5,636 nucleotides of DNA from an uncultured Clostridia bacterium (lineage in GTDB: Bacteria > Bacillota > Clostridia > Lachnospirales > Anaerotignaceae), in assembly GCA_937919015.1 (NCBI GenBank), contig CALFPN010000127.1:1-5636 (forward strand), given 5' to 3'. Of this stretch, positions 1 to 5,612 are shown piece by piece; the first letter of the stretch is position 1; each line of letters starts with the position of its first letter. The notes below the pieces were generated by a model. The model worked only from the letters and a program-made list of their open reading frames with translations, did not search any database and had not been told where the DNA came from. The translations under genes and the position numbers were made by a program.

Positions 1-2
1 GT

Positions 3-53
3 AGCAAACACATGAATATTTTCGCAGAAAATATGAATGGCTCCGCACTGTAA
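3..53 (+). CDS. Possible C-terminal tail of an upstream gene (partial)
   Basis: An open frame enters from the left edge and gives 16 codons ending in TAA at 51-53 (residues SKHMNIFAENMNGSAL). The stop is followed 17 bases later by a strong intrinsic terminator, the expected layout for a gene end. The fragment is too short to identify. In many Clostridia ftsK lies upstream of rimO, but this tail does not look like a FtsK C-terminus to me. Another frame ends at 13-15, so the frame choice is uncertain. Confidence 0.3.
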   Translation, partial: SKHMNIFAENMNGSAL

Positions 54-70
54 GAAAATCTTAAGATTTA

Positions 71-105
71 TACCCTTGATTTCAAGAGAGATCAAGGGTA
101 TTTTT
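71..105 (+). terminator. Intrinsic terminator
   Basis: A perfect 10-bp stem, TACCCTTGAT (71-80) with ATCAAGGGTA (91-100), has a 10-base loop and is followed by TTTTT (101-105). It fits a terminator for the gene entering from the left. It ends only 25 bases before the ATG at 130, leaving little room for a separate promoter for the next gene. A 14-bp palindrome, AAATCTTAAGATTT (56-69), lies just upstream. Confidence 0.8.
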
Positions 106-129
106 ATATTAAGAGAAAGGGGTGGAAGA

Positions 130-585
130 ATGAAAAAGAAAATGGTTTTGATCGGTATTTTGATTCTTCTGCTTCTCTTGGGAATATGTGTGAAAAGGGA
201 AAGAAATCTCGGAGAACTGCTGGATATTTCAAAAGAAAACATCTGGCAGTGTACAGTAGGAAAAGCATATAACAGTGGAACACAATGGGACTATGAAAGT
301 GCTGTGATTGAAGATACGAAAGAATTTGAAACCATTTGCAACTTATTAGACGAAACAACGGTTTTATTCAAAACATGGAAATGGAATTCTGATTTGGAGA
401 ATGGCGAGATTTTTTGTGAACTGATGGTTTTTGATGACAGCAAGCATTGGATTCGATTTATGGAAAACGGAGAAATTGAAATCCTGAATGGGGGACATTG
501 GAGGTTTGAGGTAATTGGTGAGGAAAAGAGCAGATGTACGGATTATCTGGAGGAACTTTTGAAGGAATATGAAATAACAAAATGA
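130..585 (+). CDS. Small membrane-anchored or secreted protein, unrecognised
   Basis: This 151-residue protein begins MKKKMVLIGILILLLLLGIC: a short basic N-terminus, then an uninterrupted hydrophobic stretch at about residues 5-21, then charged sequence. That is a signal anchor or signal peptide. The Cys at about residue 20 follows Leu-Gly-Ile, which is not a good lipobox because Gly or Ala is expected just before Cys, so a lipoprotein is possible but not supported. The remaining ~130 residues are acidic and rich in Trp, Glu and aromatic residues (for example HWIRFMENGEIEILNGGHW), with no second membrane segment, so the domain probably lies outside the membrane. The ATG at 130 is chosen because GGGGTGGA (119-126) sits at normal spacing. 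An in-frame ATG at 37 has no ribosome site and would translate through the terminator. The gene stands alone between two terminators. I recognise no family and assign no function. Confidence 0.7.
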   Translation: MKKKMVLIGILILLLLLGICVKRERNLGELLDISKENIWQCTVGKAYNSGTQWDYESAVIEDTKEFETICNLLDETTVLFKTWKWNSDLENGEIFCELMVFDDSKHWIRFMENGEIEILNGGHWRFEVIGEEKSRCTDYLEELLKEYEITK

Positions 586-591
586 TTGACA

Positions 592-617
592 CCCCTGACG
601 AAAGTCAGGGGATTTTT
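592..617 (+). terminator. Intrinsic terminator after the 130-585 gene
   Basis: CCCCTGAC (592-599) pairs perfectly with GTCAGGGG (604-611) across a GAAA tetraloop and is followed by ATTTTT. It starts seven bases after the stop codon of the small gene and separates it from the rimO unit. Confidence 0.9.
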
Positions 618-669
618 ATGCCGAAAATCCAGAAAGAACCTGAAAAGAATTCCGTATAGAACTAGCATT

Positions 670-696
670 TTGTCTGTATTTGTAGTAAAATACAAT
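670..696 (+). promoter_or_regulatory. Candidate promoter of the rimO-pgsA unit
   Basis: A TACAAT -10 (691-696) is preceded by TTGTCT (670-675) at 15 bases, or by ATTTTG (667-672) at 18 bases. Neither spacing is ideal. A promoter is expected in this interval because a strong terminator lies upstream. A 6-bp hairpin, ACTATC (711-716) with GATAGT (722-727), falls in the presumed leader just before the ribosome site. Confidence 0.4.
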
Positions 697-743
697 GATA
701 TGAAAATTTTACTATCCCTTTGATAGTTTGAAGGAGGAATATA

Positions 744-2108
744 ATGAATAAGAGGATCGCATTCACCTCTCTGGGGTGCGATAAGAATAGAGTGGACAGT
801 GAAGTCATGCTGGGGATCCTGCAGAAAAACGGATACACAGCCGTGGCGGATGAAGCGGAAGCGGATATCATCGTGGTGAATACCTGCTGCTTCATCAAGG
901 ATGCATTGGAAGAAAGCATCGAAACCATTCTGGAAATGTCTCAGTACAAAGATCCTGAAGTGGGTAACTGCAAGGGGCTCATCGTGGCTGGTTGTCTGGG
1001 GCAGCGTTTTGAGTCTGAATTCTTCGATGAACTGCCCGAAGTAGATGCCATTGTTGGTACAACGGCTTATGAAGCGATTGCAGAAGTAGCGGACGAAATT
1101 CTTTCCGGCAAACAGCAGGTGAAACATCTGGAAAGCATCGATCTGGCCATGCAGGATGAAAACGGTAAACTGCGTGTCCTTTCCACAGCACCTTACTTTG
1201 CTTATCTGAAAATTTCCGAAGGCTGTGATAATCATTGCACTTATTGTGTTATCCCGAAAATGAGGGGCAGACACCGCAGCAGAACCATGGAAAGCTTGGT
1301 GGAAGAAGCAACGATTCTGGCACAGCAGGGCGTGAAGGAACTGGTTATCGTGGCACAGGATACTTCCATTTACGGCAGAGATCTGTATGGACAGCCTATG
1401 CTGCACGAACTCTTGAAACAGCTGAATGCCATCGAAGGCATTGCATGGATCAGAGTGCTGTATGCATACCCTGAAACACTGACAGACGAAACCATCGAAG
1501 CCATGGCGACTTGCGAAAAGGTTTGTCATTATATTGATATGCCTATCCAGCATGGCAATGATGCCGTTCTGAAACGCATGGGCAGAAAGAGCAGTCAGGC
1601 CCTGATCCGTGAAAAAGTAGCGAAACTGCGGGCGGTGATGCCTGATATTGCCATCAGAACGACGCTGATCGTTGGTTTCCCCGGTGAAAGTGAAGAAGAG
1701 TTTGAAGACCTGATGAATTTTGTGCAGGAAATGAAATTCGACCGTCTGGGTGTATTCTCCTATTCTCAGGAAGAAGGCACAGCGGCGGCAAGAATGGAAA
1801 ATCAGATCGAGGATGAACTGAAGGAAGAACGCAGAGATATCATCATGGATATCCAGAAAAATATTGCGGCGAACCTGTGTGAACAGGAAGTAGGCAAGGA
1901 GATGGAAGTACTGATTGAAGGGAAGCTGCCCGAAGAACGTATTTTCTGCGGCAGAACCAGAAGAGATGCCCCCGATATTGACGGTCTGGTGTTCGTTTCT
2001 TCTGAAGAAGAGTTATACTCCGGTGATTTTGTAACAGTAAAAATTCGCGAAGCAGGCGATTATGATTTGATGGGAGATGTAGTATATGGATATGAACTTG
2101 GCGAATAA
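744..2108 (+). CDS. rimO: Ribosomal protein S12 methylthiotransferase RimO
   Basis: RimO is a cytoplasmic radical-SAM enzyme that methylthiolates the conserved aspartate near residue 88 of ribosomal protein S12, using two [4Fe-4S] clusters and S-adenosylmethionine. The 454-residue product has the family's full architecture. The N-terminal methylthiotransferase domain carries Cys12 (in SLGCDKNRVDSE), Cys48 (in VVNTCCF) and Cys84 (in AGCLGQ). The radical-SAM core carries the CxxxCxxC triad Cys161, Cys165 and Cys168 (in SEGCDNHCTYC). A C-terminal TRAM-like region occupies about residues 385-450. The GCxKNxVDSE signature separates RimO from its tRNA-modifying relative MiaB. The start is fixed by AAGGAGG (731-737), six bases before the ATG. 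The 3' end overlaps pgsA, implying cotranscription and probably translational coupling. Confidence 0.96.
   Translation: MNKRIAFTSLGCDKNRVDSEVMLGILQKNGYTAVADEAEADIIVVNTCCFIKDALEESIETILEMSQYKDPEVGNCKGLIVAGCLGQRFESEFFDELPEVDAIVGTTAYEAIAEVADEILSGKQQVKHLESIDLAMQDENGKLRVLSTAPYFAYLKISEGCDNHCTYCVIPKMRGRHRSRTMESLVEEATILAQQGVKELVIVAQDTSIYGRDLYGQPMLHELLKQLNAIEGIAWIRVLYAYPETLTDETIEAMATCEKVCHYIDMPIQHGNDAVLKRMGRKSSQALIREKVAKLRAVMPDIAIRTTLIVGFPGESEEEFEDLMNFVQEMKFDRLGVFSYSQEEGTAAARMENQIEDELKEERRDIIMDIQKNIAANLCEQEVGKEMEVLIEGKLPEERIFCGRTRRDAPDIDGLVFVSSEEELYSGDFVTVKIREAGDYDLMGDVVYGYELGE
2072..2094 (+). promoter_or_regulatory. Ribosome binding site and alternative starts of pgsA
   Basis: GGGAG (2072-2076), inside the end of rimO, lies nine bases before the ATG at 2086 and fifteen before the ATG at 2092. 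Spacing favours 2086. The usual PgsA N-terminus (MNLxNKLTxLR) matches 2092 better. The two products differ by two residues. Confidence 0.55.
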
Positions 2109-2625
2109 ACTGACAATGCTGCGGGTCGTAATGATCCCTGTATTCTTACTGGTGCTGTTTCTGGCACCTGAACCGATGAACAGATATATTGCGGTAATTA
2201 TTTTCATCGTGGCATCTTTGACAGATATGCTGGACGGTAAGATCGCAAGAAAATATAATCTGGTTTCCAACTTTGGTAAATTTATGGACCCTCTGGCGGA
2301 TAAACTGCTGGTGATGTCTGCGCTGGTTTCCATGGTTGCACTGGAAGATCTGGCGGCATGGGTGGTTATTGTGATTCTGGCGAGAGAATTTACCATCACA
2401 GGTTTCCGTACACTGGCCATGGAAGCAAATATCGTTATGGCGGCAAGCTGGTGGGGCAAAGTGAAAACAACAGTACAGATGATTATGATTCCTGTGGTAC
2501 TGCTGAATCTGCCTTTTGCAATCATGCCTATGGTGGAGACAGTGCTGGTATGGCTGTCTGTATTCTTCACTATTTTTTCTGGTGCGGATTATATCATTAA
2601 AAATAAACAGGTATTGCTGGGTTAA
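2086..2625 (+). CDS. pgsA: CDP-diacylglycerol–glycerol-3-phosphate 3-phosphatidyltransferase
   Basis: PgsA transfers a phosphatidyl group from CDP-diacylglycerol to glycerol-3-phosphate, giving phosphatidylglycerophosphate, the committed step to phosphatidylglycerol and cardiolipin. It is an integral membrane enzyme. The 179-residue product has the complete CDP-alcohol phosphatidyltransferase motif D-x2-D-G-x2-A-R-x8-G-x3-D-x3-D, with Asp47, Asp50, Gly51, Ala54, Arg55, Gly64, Asp68 and Asp72. The aspartates bind metal and substrate. The motif is followed by hydrophobic segments that together would form about five or six membrane helices. Length and the N-terminal NKLTMLRV block are typical of PgsA rather than of phosphatidylserine or cardiolipin synthases. 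It overlaps rimO by 23 bases (17 if it starts at 2092), a pairing common in Clostridia and Bacilli. The unit ends in the hairpin at 2630-2658. Confidence 0.95.
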   Translation: MDMNLANKLTMLRVVMIPVFLLVLFLAPEPMNRYIAVIIFIVASLTDMLDGKIARKYNLVSNFGKFMDPLADKLLVMSALVSMVALEDLAAWVVIVILAREFTITGFRTLAMEANIVMAASWWGKVKTTVQMIMIPVVLLNLPFAIMPMVETVLVWLSVFFTIFSGADYIIKNKQVLLG

Positions 2626-2629
2626 GAAT

Positions 2630-2658
2630 AAAAGGGGAACTTTTTGAGTTTCCCTTTT
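2630..2658 (+). terminator. Probable intrinsic terminator after pgsA
   Basis: AAAAGGGGAAC (2630-2640) pairs with GTTTCCCTTTT (2648-2658) over 11 bp with one G-T pair and a 7-base loop. The run of T lies within the 3' arm and is followed by GC, so the U-tract is short. Termination may be partial, and some transcript may continue into cinA. Confidence 0.65.
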
Positions 2659-2679
2659 GCTGTATAAAAATGAAGGGAG

Positions 2680-2770
2680 TTTGAGGGCACGCACCGCCGA
2701 ACAGATGCGGCGGTTGCTTCGAAGGAGCAAGGTTTGCGAAGCAAATCCTGCTTGAATATGAGCCCTCAAG
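2680..2770 (+). other. Three-hairpin structured element in the cinA leader
   Basis: TTGAGGGC (2681-2688) is the exact reverse complement of GCCCTCAA (2762-2769), with a further T-G pair outside. Enclosed are three consecutive hairpins: ACCGCCG/CGGCGGT (2693-2699, 2708-2714); TTGCTTC/GGAGCAA around a GAA loop (2714-2720, 2724-2730, sharing T2714 with the first); and GGTTTGC/GCAAATCC around a GAA loop with one bulged T (2731-2737, 2741-2748). The GC-rich first arm differs from the surrounding AT-rich intergenic sequence. The element ends four bases before the cinA Shine-Dalgarno. It could be a structured 5' leader or a dispersed palindromic repeat (REP/MITE-like) with short terminal inverted repeats. 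I cannot match it to a named riboswitch class. Confidence 0.55.
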
Positions 2771-2784
2771 AAAAGGAGGATCAT

Positions 2785-4026
2785 ATGAGAGCAGAAATCA
2801 TGGCAGTTGGGACAGAACTGCTGTTAGGCGATATTTTGAACACAAACGCTCAGTTTCTGGCCCAGGAACTGGCGAATTTAGGCATTGAAGTGTATTACCA
2901 GACCGTTGTGGGCGACAACCCCCAGCGTCTGAAAGATACGATTTACCACGCATTTTCCAGAGCAGATCTCATTATTACCACCGGTGGCCTTGGCCCCACG
3001 GAGGATGACCTGACAAAGGAAACGGCGGCGGAATATTTCGGCGTGGATCTGGTGCTGGATGAAAAGGCACTGGCGAGAATCCAGAAATTCTTCGACCGCA
3101 TCGGCAGAAAAATGACAGACAATAACATCAAACAGGCCATGGTGCCTGCGGAAAACGGCATTGTGCTGTATAACGACAACGGCTCTGCCCCCGGTATCAT
3201 CATCGAAAAGAATGGTAAGACCATCGTCATGCTGCCCGGGCCACCTAAGGAAACCATTCCCATGTTTCTGCATCAGGTGAAGCCTTATCTGGCAGAAAAG
3301 CAGGAATATACCTTTGTTTCCCGTATTCTGCGGGTGGCAAATGTGGGTGAAAGTGCCATGGCGGCAAAGGTACAGGATATCATGGACGCCCAGACGAACC
3401 CCACCATTGCCCCTTATGCAAAAGACGGCGAAGCCATCCTGCGGATCACAGCAAAAGCGAAGAGCGAGACAGAGGCAAATGCCCTGATCGACCCTGTGGC
3501 AGAAAAACTGAAAGAACGACTGGGAGATGCGGTTTATGCGGAAGGCGAAACAGATATGCAGACCGTTGTGGCGGAAATGCTCATTGCAAAGAAACTGACC
3601 ATTGCTGTGGCAGAGTCCTGCACAGGCGGTCTGGTAGCATCCAAATTGATTGAATATCCTGGTATTTCCGAAGTGCTGCTGGAAGGCTGTGTGACCTATT
3701 CCAATGATGCGAAAATGCGCAGACTGGGTGTAAAGGCGGAGACACTGGAACAGTTCGGTGCAGTCAGCGAAGAAACGGCAAGGGAAATGGCAGAAGGCAT
3801 TGCCAGAACCAGCGGTGCGGATATCGGCATTGCCACAACGGGCATTGCGGGCCCCGGCGGCGGCAGCGAAGAAAAGCCTGTGGGTCTGGTTTATCTGGGG
3901 CTGCATTACAAAGGAAAAACCTTCGTGAAAAAATGCAATTTCGCAGGGAAAAGGCAGGCCATCCGCGAAAGAGCCACTTATACGGCACTGGATTGGCTGA
4001 GAAAGGCGTTGCGAAATGAGGAATAA
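2785..4026 (+). CDS. cinA: CinA: ADP-ribose pyrophosphatase / nicotinamide-nucleotide amidase
   Basis: CinA is a cytoplasmic nucleotide-maintenance protein with two domains. The N-terminal COG1058 (MoCF-like) domain, about residues 1-170, is linked in the family to ADP-ribose pyrophosphatase activity. Here it shows AVGTELLLGDILNTNAQ (7-23), TTGGLGPTEDDLTKE (65-79) and MLPGPPKE (149-156). The C-terminal PncC domain, about residues 258-410, deamidates NMN to nicotinate mononucleotide. It shows AESCTGG (276-282, with the family's active-site Ser), TYSNDAK (304-310) and TTGIAGPGGG (351-360). At 413 residues it is full length. The ATG at 2785 is preceded by AGGAGG (2774-2779) at five bases. An in-frame ATG at 2734 lies inside the hairpin element and has no ribosome site. 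In competent Gram-positives cinA is often cotranscribed with recA; here a transporter gene sits between them, and cinA overlaps it by 11 bases. Confidence 0.95.
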   Translation: MRAEIMAVGTELLLGDILNTNAQFLAQELANLGIEVYYQTVVGDNPQRLKDTIYHAFSRADLIITTGGLGPTEDDLTKETAAEYFGVDLVLDEKALARIQKFFDRIGRKMTDNNIKQAMVPAENGIVLYNDNGSAPGIIIEKNGKTIVMLPGPPKETIPMFLHQVKPYLAEKQEYTFVSRILRVANVGESAMAAKVQDIMDAQTNPTIAPYAKDGEAILRITAKAKSETEANALIDPVAEKLKERLGDAVYAEGETDMQTVVAEMLIAKKLTIAVAESCTGGLVASKLIEYPGISEVLLEGCVTYSNDAKMRRLGVKAETLEQFGAVSEETAREMAEGIARTSGADIGIATTGIAGPGGGSEEKPVGLVYLGLHYKGKTFVKKCNFAGKRQAIRERATYTALDWLRKALRNEE

Positions 4027-4894
4027 GGGAGACTGGCTGCTGCTTCTGGCTGCCTTCATCGGTGGCGGCGGCTTTATCAGTCTGAAATATTTGCTGGATT
4101 GGGGATATGACCCTTTTCAGGTGATTTTTGGCCGCTTTCTGATGGCTTCCCTCTGCATGTGTGTGGTCTATCATAAACGGCTGCGGAAAATCACGAAAAA
4201 AGAATGGAAGGTAGGCGGCATCCTTGGGACTTTGCTGGCGGCCATGTTCCTCTTGATGACGGTGGGGCTGCAATACACGACGCCTTCCGTCAATGCCTTT
4301 CTGGTGAATATTCCTGCGGTCATTGTACCGTTTCTTTGCTGGGGCGTATTCAAGCAGAAACCCACGAAAAATCATTTTATTGCGGCACTGATGACCCTTG
4401 TTGGTGTTTGCTGCCTGTCTCTGACCAGTGATTTTCGTATTGATTTCGGGGCGGCTCTGTCCCTGTTGGCGGCGGTGGCATTTTCTCTGCAGATGGCTTT
4501 TCTGGGAAATATCACAGAGGGCTGCGATTCTGTTCATATCGCCGTGACGGAAAATATCACAACTCTGGCGGTAATGACGGTCATTGTGACTTTCACAGGT
4601 TGGGATATGCCTGCCATGACACTGCCTTCTTTGGGAAATTTCTTCTTCCTTGGGGCATTTTGTACGGCGGCATATTTTGCGCTGCAGTCTATGGGACAGC
4701 AGATCACTTCGCCGAATAAGGCGGCCATTATCATTACTTCGGAATCTATTTTTGCAGCGATCTTTTCTGCCATTCTCTACGGGGAACGCATGAGCATGCG
4801 TGGTTATCTGGGTTGTATCATTATTTTTGCAGCCATGATGCTGGCGGAACAGCCTGCGAAAAAGAGTGTTGACAAGGCGAACAAAATCGAATAA
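4016..4894 (+). CDS. EamA/DMT-family membrane transporter
   Basis: This is an integral membrane protein of 292 residues, the usual length for the ten-helix drug/metabolite transporter superfamily. Two EamA repeats are visible, about residues 7-136 and 146-278. Each has five hydrophobic segments, and there is a charged break near 138-143. The second repeat ends with ESIFAAIFSAILYGERMS (243-260), matching the family's conserved E-x-x-x-A-x-x-(x)n-G-E-R signature before the last helix. The first repeat has the matching TPSVNAFLVNIPAVIVP block (89-105). The substrate cannot be told from sequence; members export or import amino acids, metabolites or drugs. The ATG at 4016 overlaps the cinA stop by 11 bases, and AAAGG (4002-4006) inside cinA sits nine bases upstream, so the pair is probably translationally coupled. 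Its 3' end contains the recA -35 element and most of the -10. No terminator separates it from recA. Confidence 0.9.
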   Translation: MRNKGDWLLLLAAFIGGGGFISLKYLLDWGYDPFQVIFGRFLMASLCMCVVYHKRLRKITKKEWKVGGILGTLLAAMFLLMTVGLQYTTPSVNAFLVNIPAVIVPFLCWGVFKQKPTKNHFIAALMTLVGVCCLSLTSDFRIDFGAALSLLAAVAFSLQMAFLGNITEGCDSVHIAVTENITTLAVMTVIVTFTGWDMPAMTLPSLGNFFFLGAFCTAAYFALQSMGQQITSPNKAAIIITSESIFAAIFSAILYGERMSMRGYLGCIIIFAAMMLAEQPAKKSVDKANKIE

Positions 4895-4897
4895 AAT
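4869..4897 (+). promoter_or_regulatory. recA promoter
   Basis: A consensus -35, TTGACA (4869-4874), is followed after exactly 17 bases by TAAAAT (4892-4897). It overlaps the last codons of the transporter gene. The predicted start is near 4904, giving a leader of about 60 bases before the recA ATG. Confidence 0.85.
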
Positions 4898-4909
4898 GAG
4901 AACATAACA

Positions 4910-4921
4910 GAACAAAAGTTC
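4910..4921 (+). promoter_or_regulatory. LexA (SOS) box of recA
   Basis: GAACAAAAGTTC is a perfect match to the Gram-positive LexA core GAAC-N4-GTTC and is followed by G (extended form ...GTTCG). It lies just downstream of the predicted transcription start, where bound LexA would block recA transcription until DNA damage. A further GAAC half-site at 4900-4903 is in direct orientation and does not form a second box. Confidence 0.88.
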
Positions 4922-4966
4922 GTAAAAATGAGTAAATACCTTAGTTAACAGAAAGGTGGATATAAA

Positions 4967-5416
4967 ATGGCAGCGAAAAATGCAAAAGAAGACGGAAAAT
5001 TTGAAGATAAGCAGAAGGCTTTGGATGCGGCTCTGAGCCAGATCGAAAAACAGTTTGGCAAGGGTGCAGTCATGAAACTGGGGGATAATAACGCCCAGAT
5101 GCAGGTGGAAGTGGTTCCTTCCGGTTCCCTGAGTCTGGATTTAGCTTTGGGTGTAGGCGGTGTGCCTAAGGGCAGAATCGTGGAAGTATATGGCCCTGAA
5201 TCCTCCGGTAAAACAACCGTGGCCCTGCACATGGTAGCGGAGGTACAGAAAAGGGGCGGCATCGCCGGCTATGTGGATGCAGAGCATGCCATGGACCCTA
5301 CATACGCAAAAGCACTGGGCGTAGATATTGACAATCTGTATATCTCTCAGCCCGATGATGGCGAACAGGCTTTGGAAATTGTTTGCGGAAAGGTTGCAAA
5401 AGGTCGCATTTTATGA
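4967..5416 (+). CDS. recA: RecA N-terminal fragment, gene interrupted after about codon 139
   Basis: RecA forms ATP-dependent filaments on single-stranded DNA, drives strand exchange and triggers LexA self-cleavage. The start is clear: AAAGGTGGA (4952-4960) lies six bases before the ATG. Residues 1-139 are standard RecA: an N-terminal helix (QKALDAALSQIEKQFGKGAV, about 16-35), Walker A GPESSGKTT (76-84), VDAEHAMDP (103-111) and SQPDDGEQALEI (127-138). After Val139 similarity ends at once. Ten unrelated codons (CGKVAKGRIL) lead to TGA at 5414-5416, giving 149 residues against a usual ~340-350. Walker B, loops L1 and L2 and the C-terminal domain are absent, so the fragment cannot be an active recombinase. 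No frame downstream resumes RecA, which excludes a simple frameshift. The cause is an insertion (mobile element or intron) or an assembly join near 5381-5384. Confidence 0.93.
   Translation: MAAKNAKEDGKFEDKQKALDAALSQIEKQFGKGAVMKLGDNNAQMQVEVVPSGSLSLDLALGVGGVPKGRIVEVYGPESSGKTTVALHMVAEVQKRGGIAGYVDAEHAMDPTYAKALGVDIDNLYISQPDDGEQALEIVCGKVAKGRIL
5389..5408 (+). repeat. Tandem 10-bp repeat at the recA junction
   Basis: AAAGGTTGCA (5389-5398) is followed directly by AAAGGTCGCA (5399-5408), with one mismatch, starting within about eight bases of the point where RecA similarity ends. It could be a recombinase binding repeat at the element end, or chance. Confidence 0.5.
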
Positions 5417-5422
5417 TATAAT
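5394..5422 (+). promoter_or_regulatory. Strong promoter at the insert edge
   Basis: TTGCAA (5394-5399), a 17-base spacer and a perfect TATAAT (5417-5422) are seen, with TG one base upstream of the -10 (5414-5415), making it an extended -10. Transcription would start near 5429, away from recA and into the insert. The -35 lies about 11 bases inside the junction. Confidence 0.75.
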
Positions 5423-5435
5423 ATAAGTGTATTTG

Positions 5436-5516
5436 ATGGAGGTGTTCTAGATAAAAACAGTAGAATATTCAAAAATCAAAACACAAATAAATAAAATTGA
5501 AGTAATACAAAAATAA
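5436..5516 (+). other. Leader-like short reading frame with SD and AUA codon
   Basis: GGAGGTG (5438-5444) is a strong Shine-Dalgarno, but no ATG, GTG or TTG follows at usable spacing. At the ideal place (eight bases after GGAGG) lies ATA (5451-5453), opening 21 sense codons rich in Lys and Ile (beginning IKTVEYSKIK) to TAA at 5514-5516. In the same frame an ATG at 5436 gives only MEVF before TAG (5448-5450). The TAA overlaps the first bases of the terminator stem, so a ribosome reaching it would block hairpin formation, as in translation-coupled attenuation. It may instead be a decayed gene start. AUA initiation is rare, so translation is unproven. Confidence 0.35.
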
Positions 5517-5543
5517 GACGTACTGTAATAGTGCGTCTTTTTT
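5515..5543 (+). terminator. Intrinsic terminator inside the insert
   Basis: AAGACGTAC (5515-5523) pairs over 9 bp, with one G-T, to GTGCGTCTT (5531-5539) across a 7-base loop, and the T run covers 5538-5543. With the promoter at 5394-5422 it defines a transcript of about 115 bases. On the minus strand the stem is followed by ATTTTTG, so it may work in both directions. Confidence 0.82.
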
Positions 5544-5583
5544 GAGCTTTATATTACAATAATATTATATATATATTAAATAA

Positions 5584-5612
5584 TTGAATAAAGTTATGTT
5601 TTAAGATATTAT
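5584..5612 (+). promoter_or_regulatory. Candidate second promoter in the AT-rich tail
   Basis: TTGAAT (5584-5589), a 17-base spacer and TATTAT (5607-5612) would read toward the right edge. Because this stretch is almost all A and T, such matches arise easily by chance. No gene is visible after it within the window. Confidence 0.3.

Noticed and set aside
37..129. N-terminal extension of the small gene to the ATG at 37
   Set aside because: It has no Shine-Dalgarno and would be translated through a perfect terminator hairpin. The ATG at 130 has a ribosome site and begins a typical signal-anchor sequence.
543..1553. Long minus-strand open frames opposite rimO, cinA and the transporter
   Set aside because: They are His/Phe/Cys-rich antisense shadows of well-supported + strand genes, with no ribosome sites or recognisable domains.
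2644..2668. Promoter for cinA (TTGAGT and TATAAA)
   Set aside because: The spacing is only about 13 bases and the elements overlap the pgsA terminator, so it is not convincing.
2734..2784. Upstream in-frame ATG of cinA
   Set aside because: It lies inside the third hairpin of the structured element without a ribosome site. The family N-terminus (MxAEIxxxGxELLxG) matches the ATG at 2785.
5383..5416. Intein in recA
   Set aside because: An intein must keep the frame open and begin with Cys or Ser and splicing motifs. A Cys does follow Val139, but the frame stops after ten codons.
5511..5550. Start of a serine recombinase (TYC-S-like residues in one frame)
   Set aside because: The resemblance comes from the symmetrical terminator hairpin and the frame stops soon after. 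There is no catalytic-domain continuation.
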